Positions 21,487 to 27,140 of a stretch of DNA of 27,140 nt are shown here, one piece after another; position 1 is the first letter of the stretch; the number at the start of each line of letters is the position of its first letter. The stretch covers positions 1 through 27,140 of the forward strand of contig JAIRST010000024.1 in the NCBI GenBank assembly GCA_031255325.1, written 5' to 3'. The notes beneath the pieces are model-generated. The model was not told the DNA's origin. It was given only the letters and a program-made list of their open reading frames with translations, and did not search any database. The position numbers and the translations under genes were made by a program. The DNA is from Holosporales bacterium (GTDB taxonomy: Bacteria; Pseudomonadota; Alphaproteobacteria; UBA3830; JAIRMZ01).

Positions 21487-23105
21487 AACCGTTTGCCATT
21501 ACGTTAGATCCGGGAACAAGCCTTAAAAATCACACAGGTTCATGGCGTACAGAACGTCCTGTTTGGAAAAGTATTGTGCCTCCATGCAATAAAACATGCC
21601 CAGCTGGAGAGAACATTCAATCTTGGCTTGCTTTAACTGAAGAGGGGAAATATTTCGAAGCTTGGCAAGAGATTGTAAAGAACAATCCATTTCCTGCTTG
21701 CATGGGACGTGCCTGTTATCACTTTTGTGAGGCGACGTGTAATCGTGCACAATTTGACGAAACAGTTGCAATACATAGTGTAGAACGCTTTCTTGGGGAT
21801 AAAGCAATTCAAGAGAAGTGGGCTTTTCCTAAAGTGCCTGAACGAGCGGATGCGCGCAAAGTGTTGATTATAGGAGCAGGCCCCAGCGGCTTATCGGCAG
21901 CGTATCATTTGGCATGCAAAGGACATCGTGTGACAGTTCTCGATCGCTATGCTGAAGCGGGAGGAATGATGCGCTATGGTATTCCAACGTATCGTTTAAG
22001 CCGAGATGTCTTACGAGTAGAAATAAATCGCGTTTTAGATTTAGGAGTAACGTTGCACCTAAATACAGAAGTTTCTGACCTTGCGAAAGCACGTCACGGA
22101 TTTGATGCTTGTTATTTAGCTCTTGGGGCTTGGAAAGCACGCCGCATTGAGAATTTAAACAGTCAATTTGTTTTGACTGCTATTGATTTTCTGAAAAATG
22201 AAGATCCAGCGCATCGCTTTTCTGGATGCGTGGCTGTGTATGGAGGGGGTAACACGGCATTTGATGCCGCGCGCACGGCTAAACGCTTAGGGGCAGAGCG
22301 GGTCGTTATTATTTACCGTAATATGTACACGCATCTTTCTGCACATGACGATGAAATAAAGCTGGCTCTGCAAGAAGGGGTTGAAATACTTCCTTTGCAT
22401 GCGGTTAGAGGAATTGAAGAAACTATACTCACTTTGGATGTTATGCTACCAACTGAAGGAGAAAAGGTTATACCATCTGGGGAAACAGAAAAGCTCTCAG
22501 TGACACACCTTATCCTTGCCATTGGACAAGAAGTTGAGACACGATTGTTTGATTCTTTTCCGAATATTGTACATTCAGCAGATGGGGTAGTATCCGTTGA
22601 TCGGATTTTTGCGACCGGTGAGCAGGGAATATTTGCCGGAGGAGATATGGTGCCGAGTGGGCGCACGCTTACTGAAGCTATCGGTCATGGGAAAAAAGCA
22701 GCGCAAGCTATTGAAGCCTATCTTTCTGGTACGACGTTGCCTCAGAAGGGAAAACAGGAAATTGCCTCGTTTAATCGATTAAACACGCATTATTACGATC
22801 ATGCGCCCAGATGCGTTGAGCGAAAAAAGACGCAAGTCGTGGGTTTAAAAAATTTTCAAGAAGTCTTTGAAACATTTTCTGAACAAGAAGCCGTTTACGA
22901 AGCGCGTCGGTGCTTGTCTTGTGGAAACTGTTTTAGCTGCGATACGTGTTATGGAGTTTGCCCTGATAATGCGATTCGTAAATGTAGTACTCAGTGCAAA
23001 GCTGAAAACAATCTCACCTTCAATTACGATTACTGCAAAGGGTGTGGAATATGCGCACGTGAATGCCCCTGCGGTTATATCCAAATGATTCCGGAAGATA
23101 AATAA
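21483..23105 (+). CDS. FAD/NAD(P)-dependent oxidoreductase (GltD-like) fused to a two-cluster ferredoxin domain
   Basis: A 540-residue protein in three parts. Residues 1-115 are the Cys-rich GltD/dihydropyrimidine-dehydrogenase-type N-terminal domain (Cys35, 39, 73, 78, 82, 86). Residues 125-430 hold the FAD site VLIIGAGPSGLSAAYHL (127-143) and the NAD(P) site AVYGGGNTAFDAARTAKRLG (251-270). Residues 477-540 form a ferredoxin domain with CLSCGNCFSCDTCYGVCP and CKGCGICARECPCG. The last domain takes the place of the delta subunit (PorD) of 2-oxoacid oxidoreductases. Sitting last in the por operon with ATGA coupling, it probably passes electrons between the PorABC core and NAD(P)H. The direction and the NADH/NADPH choice are not visible from sequence. 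Confidence 0.85.
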   Translation: MKPFAITLDPGTSLKNHTGSWRTERPVWKSIVPPCNKTCPAGENIQSWLALTEEGKYFEAWQEIVKNNPFPACMGRACYHFCEATCNRAQFDETVAIHSVERFLGDKAIQEKWAFPKVPERADARKVLIIGAGPSGLSAAYHLACKGHRVTVLDRYAEAGGMMRYGIPTYRLSRDVLRVEINRVLDLGVTLHLNTEVSDLAKARHGFDACYLALGAWKARRIENLNSQFVLTAIDFLKNEDPAHRFSGCVAVYGGGNTAFDAARTAKRLGAERVVIIYRNMYTHLSAHDDEIKLALQEGVEILPLHAVRGIEETILTLDVMLPTEGEKVIPSGETEKLSVTHLILAIGQEVETRLFDSFPNIVHSADGVVSVDRIFATGEQGIFAGGDMVPSGRTLTEAIGHGKKAAQAIEAYLSGTTLPQKGKQEIASFNRLNTHYYDHAPRCVERKKTQVVGLKNFQEVFETFSEQEAVYEARRCLSCGNCFSCDTCYGVCPDNAIRKCSTQCKAENNLTFNYDYCKGCGICARECPCGYIQMIPEDK

Positions 23106-23212
23106 CGTAGAGCTCTTTTTATAAATTTAGAATTTATTAAAGCCAAGATTTTTTTAGATGCGTATTTTTTCTTTGCTGCTTGAGATGAGCGATCATATAA
23201 GGTCTTGGTGTC

Positions 23213-23232
23213 ATTTGCGATGAATTTTTAAA
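23213..23232. repeat. 20-bp near-identical repeat, copy 2
   Basis: Matches 3008-3027 with one mismatch; it lies at the 3' end of the broken gene at 23211-23587. Confidence 0.6.
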
Positions 23233-23516
23233 TCATAATAATATCTTATACTTTCGTTAACAACAGTGGGACCATGGTATAAGGTATCATCCCAAACATA
23301 CTCATCATTAATGATCGCGTCGGTTGTCAAAAAGAATATAGAAAAATGACTTTCTCCTCTTTCGTCTTGACACCCCCTGTATCCTTGTTATGGAAAACCT
23401 CCCTGGTGGACGAGTATCTTCTTTTACTCAAATACAGGAGAAAGAAGCTCTCTTGTAAAAGGATACTCACCATCGGTAAAGAGGCTCATCTCTTTATGAA
23501 ACCTGCGATGATTCCA

Positions 23517-23533
23517 CGCTTTTCGTAAAAGCG
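23517..23533. repeat. Small perfect hairpin upstream of vgrG
   Basis: CGCTTTT / AAAAGCG with a CGT loop, about 90 nt before vgrG. No T-run follows on the plus strand. It lies inside the broken gene, so it is probably incidental. The rest of the 23106-23621 gap shows no other element except the inverted repeat at 23580-23591. Confidence 0.3.
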
Positions 23534-23579
23534 ATAGTGTTTAAAAAAAGCGGTTGAATTTTTGCTTCCTTCTTGTTGG

Positions 23580-23591
23580 GTATAGCGTTAA
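23580..23591. repeat. 12-bp inverted repeat, left copy, before vgrG
   Basis: GTATAGCGTTAA is the exact reverse complement of TTAACGCTATAC at 25913-25924. The pair brackets vgrG and its terminator. Confidence 0.5.
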
Positions 23592-23621
23592 AATTCGTTT
23601 AAAGATTTTATAAATTCCTTT

Positions 23622-25808
23622 ATGTTCGATAGCATACCTCCTGAAATTGTCGTATCTATTGGTGGAAAACCAGCAAAAGAGATGCTTCTTCATATCCTCA
23701 AAGGTATGGAGGCGATATCGCGTCCTTTTGATTTTACGCTGACTTTTGTTTCGAGAAATACGACCTTTGATTGCAAGGGATCCATTGGAAAGCCATTAGC
23801 GATTTCCTTTACTCTCCCTCAAAAAGAACGTGTTTTTCATGGAATTATTACTGAATTTACTCAAGGGATAACAGTAAAGGTGCAAAACCTTCCTCTGACC
23901 GAGTATAAAGTGCGTCTGCGCCCCAATTTATATCTTTTATCTTTAGGATCGGATTATAAAATCTATCAACAAAAATCCGTCATCGACATTGTAAAAAGCG
24001 TTTTAAAAGAAAATGGCGTCACGGAAGTCAAAGATAAAACACAAAAAAGCGGACGTGCTGTGCGGTCGCATTGTGTACAGTATGGCGAGACGTTTTTTGA
24101 TTTTTTCTCACGCTTGTGTGAGGAAGAGGGAATTTCCTACCACTTCCAGCACACGGCGCAGGGGCATACGCTTATTTTAACAGACGCACCCAGCGCTTTT
24201 TCCGCTATCTCTGGAGAGCAGGAGGTTCCTTTTATCCAAACCTTTTTAGAAAAACCGCCTTTTCATAAAATTCTCTCGTGTTCTGTGTGCGATAGCCTTG
24301 TGCCCAAAGGATATGAAGCACGCGATTATAACTATGAGATTCCAAAGACAGAACTTAATGCTCGGGTTCAAGGAAAAGGGCAAGGAGGCACTTTTATCGA
24401 ATACCCTGGACATTTCGCTAATGTCAATGAGGGAACACAGCTTACCAACATACGCATCCAAGAACTGGAATTTCCCGCGCATCTGGTAGAGGGAGAATCA
24501 ACAGCGATGACTTTCACGGCAGGAGCTTCTTTCTCGTTAAAAGGCCATCCCCGGACAGATGTCAATACAGCGTATACCTTAGCGCATGTGGAACATGATT
24601 TTACGATTGAGTCTTTGGACGAAGCGCAAACACCGATATATAAAAATTATTTTCGCGGGTTTCCTAAATCTATCCCTATTCGGCCTGCACGTAAAACACG
24701 GAAAAACCTTATTCATGGCGCCCAAACTGCTATCGTAACAGGACCAGAAAACGCCGAGATTCATCGAGGGCCTTATGGGGCTGTAAAAGTGCATTTCCTG
24801 TGGGATCGGCATGGGAAAAAGGATGATTCGAGCTCTTGGTGGATTCGCAGCATGCAATCATTGGCAAGCCACCAATATGGAGGCGTTATTATACCCCGCG
24901 TGGGGGATGAGGTGCTGATTGTTTTTGCAGAAGGCGATCCTGAAAAGCCTCTTATCGTGGGAAGTGTTTATAACGGTGAAAACACGCCTCCGTATCCCGA
25001 AAAAGAAGCGACGAAAAGCGGTTTTAAAACGCACAGTTCTCCGCAAGCAAAGGGCTATAATGAATGGTATTTCGATGATGATGCTGGAAAGGAAAAGGGA
25101 CACCTCTTCTTGCAAAAAGACGGCGAGGCGTTCATCAGCGATAGCCTGAAAATGATCATTGATAAAGGAAACGAAGAACGGAATTATCAGGAAGGGTCGC
25201 GTATTACTAAACTGGAAGCGAAAGGAAACAAAGAAGGAAACGATACCCTGCATTTGACAAAAGGAATGTTTAAAATTCAAATTGATAAAGGGAACTATAA
25301 CGTTACTCTCGGCGAAGGAAATGCAAAATTTGCGATTAGTGGTGCGACTGATTGGCAAGTCGATAAATCGCATACAGCTGTGGTGAAGGAAAACGCCACG
25401 GTAACAGTCAAAGGAGATTTAACGGTAAAAGTAACGGGCAAAGTGCTTATCCAAGGAGAGGATGATATAACCTTAAAAGCGGGAAAAAATATGATTATTC
25501 AAGCGGGGCAGAATTTGACGTTAAAGGCTGGGCAAAATGCTACGCTGCAATCAGGACAAGACACAACCGTTCATGCAGGGAAGAACCTCAAACAAGCCGC
25601 TTCTATGAATGTAGAAGTAACGGCAAGCATGAATTATACGGCCAAGGCTTCTATGGCCTACAAAGCAGAAGGACAACTGAATGCGGAAATAAAAGCCGGT
25701 GTTCAGCTAAAGCTTGGTGGCACAACAATTGAAAACCAAGCGCAAGCGCTGTTTAAAGTAAATGCTCCAATGAGCATGATTGGCGGCGGTATGGTCAAGC
25801 TGGGATAG
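23622..25808 (+). CDS. vgrG: Type VI secretion tip protein VgrG (TssI)
   Basis: Trimeric spike at the tip of the type VI secretion tube. The 728-residue protein follows the VgrG plan. Residues 1 to about 340 are the gp27-like head (PFDFTLTFVS, YLLSLGSDYKIYQQKSVIDIVK, QYGETFFDFFSRLCEEEGISYHF in parts). The gp5 OB fold is around 370-450 (GPYGAVKVHFLWDRHGKKD, WIRSMQSLASHQYGG, PRVGDEVLIVFAEGDPEKPLIVGSVYN). The long beta-helical needle follows, with repeats such as LTLKAGQNATLQSGQDTTVHAGKN. The C-terminus ends soon after the needle (MIGGGMVKLG), so no effector domain is fused. No ribosome site is obvious. No other T6SS gene lies in the window. Confidence 0.92.
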   Translation: MFDSIPPEIVVSIGGKPAKEMLLHILKGMEAISRPFDFTLTFVSRNTTFDCKGSIGKPLAISFTLPQKERVFHGIITEFTQGITVKVQNLPLTEYKVRLRPNLYLLSLGSDYKIYQQKSVIDIVKSVLKENGVTEVKDKTQKSGRAVRSHCVQYGETFFDFFSRLCEEEGISYHFQHTAQGHTLILTDAPSAFSAISGEQEVPFIQTFLEKPPFHKILSCSVCDSLVPKGYEARDYNYEIPKTELNARVQGKGQGGTFIEYPGHFANVNEGTQLTNIRIQELEFPAHLVEGESTAMTFTAGASFSLKGHPRTDVNTAYTLAHVEHDFTIESLDEAQTPIYKNYFRGFPKSIPIRPARKTRKNLIHGAQTAIVTGPENAEIHRGPYGAVKVHFLWDRHGKKDDSSSWWIRSMQSLASHQYGGVIIPRVGDEVLIVFAEGDPEKPLIVGSVYNGENTPPYPEKEATKSGFKTHSSPQAKGYNEWYFDDDAGKEKGHLFLQKDGEAFISDSLKMIIDKGNEERNYQEGSRITKLEAKGNKEGNDTLHLTKGMFKIQIDKGNYNVTLGEGNAKFAISGATDWQVDKSHTAVVKENATVTVKGDLTVKVTGKVLIQGEDDITLKAGKNMIIQAGQNLTLKAGQNATLQSGQDTTVHAGKNLKQAASMNVEVTASMNYTAKASMAYKAEGQLNAEIKAGVQLKLGGTTIENQAQALFKVNAPMSMIGGGMVKLG

Positions 25809-25866
25809 ATTTCAAATGATCCGAAATAAGGGACTATATGTGAGCGAAACCAATAACAGGAGAAAG

Positions 25867-25903
25867 GCACTATCAAAATAGTGCGTCTTTGTCTTTTTGT
25901 TTC
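25867..25903 (+). terminator. Rho-independent terminator of vgrG
   Basis: GCACTAT (25867-25873), CAAA loop, ATAGTGC (25878-25884), then the T-rich GTCTTTGTCTTTTTG. An outer GGAGAAA/TTTCTCC pair can extend it. It lies about 60 nt after the vgrG stop. Confidence 0.75.
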
Positions 25904-25912
25904 TCCTATGGC

Positions 25913-25924
25913 TTAACGCTATAC
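25913..25924. repeat. 12-bp inverted repeat, right copy, after vgrG
   Basis: TTAACGCTATAC, reverse complement of 23580-23591. ACGCTAT is repeated in tandem here (ACGCTATACGCTATAG). Confidence 0.5.
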
Positions 25925-26063
25925 GCTATAGTTACTTGAAATTTTCATTTTGGCCTGCGATGTCCTATCGGATATTTCTCTCTTAAAAACATACTGGTTA
26001 TTGTAACCTTAATAAACTGCTACAGGTTACACGCCGAACAAAATGCATCTCTGCTTCTTCTGC

Positions 26064-26150
26064 TGGTGCGGTCGAGAAGAATCGAACTTCCACGGGGTTA
26101 CCCCCACAACGACCTCAACGTTGCGCGTATACCAGTTCCGCCACGACCGC
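26064..26150 (-). tRNA. tRNA-Leu (anticodon GAG)
   Basis: Class II tRNA on the minus strand, 87 nt including an encoded CCA (26066-26064). The acceptor GCGGTCG pairs with CGACCGC. The anticodon stem CAACG/CGTTG holds the loop TTGAGGT, giving anticodon GAG (reads CTC/CTT). A long variable arm (TGGGGGTAACCCCG) and the T arm (GTTCGATTC) follow. Confidence 0.96.
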
Positions 26151-26340
26151 TTGCCTCTCTCTTCTATCAGAAACTCTTATTTCTGATCAAGAGAAAGCAC
26201 TCTTTTAGGGCCAAGACTGGTTAAAGTCGTGGAATAAAGAAGTTAACATTCTGGAAAGGAACAAATGCACGCATTTTTTAGATAAAGTAAAAATACTGCT
26301 GTCTTATTTTTCATATTAGAAATTTTTAATAAAAGAACTC

Positions 26341-26712
26341 TTAATGCAGGGCAGTTTTTAACAAATTACAGAAAAAGAAACGACAAGCAAAGAGAGGGGA
26401 GAGAATATTACTTTTATTCTTCGTAATTGAGCATATAATGCTCGAAACTCGAAATAGGAACTCTGTTTGAGAGATGTGCATTTCTTTTCCTTGATAATCA
26501 TAAAAATAATAAAACGTTCCAAGAACCCTGGCTTTAGACTTTGAAGACAAAAGAATAACCAGCGACCTTTTGAAAGCGTCTTGCGGTATGCTTATGCTGT
26601 CAATTCCTTTTAAATTATATTTGCAAGCTCCACCTCTACATCTTTTTAAACTCATAAATCCGTTTTTTATAATCAAATTCCCATTGCGTTTCTTGCAATA
26701 TATAACACTCAT
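26341..26712 (-). CDS. Hypothetical protein, uncertain
   Basis: A 123-codon ORF from the ATG at 26712 (a TTG at 26733 would add 7 residues). I do not recognise it. The product is basic and Ser/Ile-rich, with a central part (NLKGIDSISIPQDAF, ARVLGTFYYFYDYQGKEMHISQTEF) that alternates strand-like segments, and a Cys- and Phe-rich C-terminus. There is no signal peptide and no ribosome site; a TATAAT lies about 30 nt before the ATG on the minus strand. It is AT-rich like its surroundings. It may be a real small gene, a remnant, or a chance ORF. Confidence 0.35.
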   Translation of the reverse strand: MSVIYCKKRNGNLIIKNGFMSLKRCRGGACKYNLKGIDSISIPQDAFKRSLVILLSSKSKARVLGTFYYFYDYQGKEMHISQTEFLFRVSSIICSITKNKSNILSPLFACRFFFCNLLKTALH

Positions 26713-26904
26713 ATTTGCATAAAATGAGTACAAATATTATACTTTTTACATTATTATCTTATAATTGGAAATTTTCGAAAACAGATAATAAAGGGCTCTC
26801 CAACTTATATAAGTGCGGAACCTTTAGCAGAGAACCGAATACTTACCAGTTTTTATGAGGTGGAGTAAGGGTAGGGGGGATATTTTATTCATTAAATATA
26901 AAAC

Positions 26905-26933
26905 TTGACTCTGTATGTAAATTTAGTTAAGAT
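26905..26933 (+). promoter_or_regulatory. Strong sigma70-type promoter
   Basis: TTGACT (26905-26910), 17-nt spacer, TAAGAT (26928-26933). It is followed 37 nt later by the ATG at 26971 with AAAGGAG upstream. It is the closest match to the consensus -35 in the window. Confidence 0.75.
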
Positions 26934-26970
26934 CGCGATAACAAAATAATAATGATGAAAGGAGATCATA

Positions 26971-27140
26971 ATGAATATAAGAACATTGCTTTTGGCGAGC
27001 GCTTTTTGGGGGGGAGTCCTTTTGAATGCGGAAGGAATGCTTATAGAACAAGTTGTGGAACATCATGTCCCTACAGGCCCATTTTCCTTAGGTAGGTGGG
27101 TAACACAAGAAGAGATAGCTCGCTACGAGCAAATAGTGCA
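26971..27140 (+). CDS. Exported protein, 5' part only (cut by window end)
   Basis: The first 56 codons of a gene. The start is well supported: AAAGGAG ends 6 nt before the ATG and a near-consensus promoter lies upstream. Residues 1-20 (MNIRTLLLASAFWGGVLLNA) look like a Sec signal peptide with likely cleavage after LNA. The mature part begins EGMLIEQVVEHHVPTGPFSL and shows no known motif. The signal-peptide region carries a G7 run after T5, a potential slippage site. The family cannot be named from this fragment. Strong transcription and translation signals suggest an abundant exported protein. Confidence 0.65.
   Translation, partial: MNIRTLLLASAFWGGVLLNAEGMLIEQVVEHHVPTGPFSLGRWVTQEEIARYEQIV

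Larger units (their letters stand above)
23211..23587 (-). pseudogene. Broken gene of unknown family upstream of vgrG
   Basis: On the minus strand, from 23587, the frame RYTQQEGSKNSTAFFKHYRF...GIIAGFIKR runs to a TGA that overlaps an ATG (ATGA). The next frame reads MSLFTDGEYPFTREL...SPVFE, stop (23426-23424), KKILVHQGGFP, stop (23390-23388), then QGYRGCQDERGES...INDEYVWDDTLYHGP...YYYDLKIHRK, stop at 23211. The uninterrupted protein-like composition suggests one gene of about 125 codons now carrying a frameshift and two in-frame stops. I do not recognise the family. It is transcribed away from vgrG, so an effector or immunity link is speculation. A 25-codon frame (MTPRPYMIAHLKQQ...) overlaps the final stop. 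Confidence 0.45.

Noticed and set aside
26164..26187. Hairpin ATCAGAAA/TTTCTGAT upstream of tRNA-Leu
   Set aside because: No T-run in either direction and AT-rich stem; no basis to call it a terminator or regulatory RNA.

Overview
The window looks like chromosome of a moderately AT-rich (low-40s % GC by eye) alphaproteobacterium. The N-terminally extended S9, the L13–S9 pair, the mlaD–DUF2155 pair and the lipid A genes fit that class. The decaying insertion sequences, degenerate gene fragments, orphan type VI spike gene and many exported proteins resemble the host-associated Holosporales-type lineages. That placement is inference; no 16S or marker tree was possible.

Layout. 1–2.6 kb: bamE (-), divergent from overlapping lpxK-lpxL (+) for lipid A. 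2.6–3.2 kb: tRNA-Thr(TGT) between two degenerate ORFs. 3.2–5.5 kb: DUF167 gene and a class A PBP (-). 5.7–7.6 kb: phosphomanno/glucomutase and sedoheptulose-7-phosphate isomerase (+), sugar supply for surface glycans. 7.9–10.1 kb: an orphan APS-kinase-like gene, a Bax inhibitor-1 membrane protein with promoter and terminator, and an exported protein of unknown role. 10.35–10.68 kb: a broken IS1595-type transposase. 10.8–11.75 kb: rplM-rpsI. 12.0–12.2 kb: a broken IS5-type transposase carrying a G12/C12 tract. 12.2–14.0 kb: an AmiD-like amidase and an MlaA-like protein, then tRNA-Gly(GCC). 14.5–16.6 kb: xseA and rsmE, head to head with overlapping starts. 16.7–18.5 kb: mlaD, a DUF2155 gene and a PAP2 phosphatase. 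18.7–23.1 kb: a tight four-gene 2-oxoacid:ferredoxin oxidoreductase operon (gamma, alpha, beta, and a FAD/NAD(P)-ferredoxin fusion). 23.2–23.6 kb: a broken gene. 23.6–25.8 kb: vgrG with a terminator. 26.1 kb: tRNA-Leu(GAG). 26.3–27.1 kb: an uncertain ORF and the start of an exported protein cut by the window end.

How it fits together. Most intact genes build or remodel the envelope: lipid A (lpxK, lpxL), core sugars (gmhA, the mutase), outer-membrane assembly (bamE), lipid traffic (mlaA, mlaD), peptidoglycan synthesis and recycling (PBP1a, AmiD) and a periplasmic lipid phosphatase. The oxidoreductase operon is the main metabolic unit. Its last subunit suggests direct electron exchange with NAD(P)H.

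The less ordinary content is in the gaps between genes. These hold two transposase relics, three degenerate ORFs with faint mutual similarity (two share a 20-bp near-identical end), a G12 homopolymer, and a 12-bp inverted repeat flanking vgrG. I did not find a convincing undescribed defence or mobile system.
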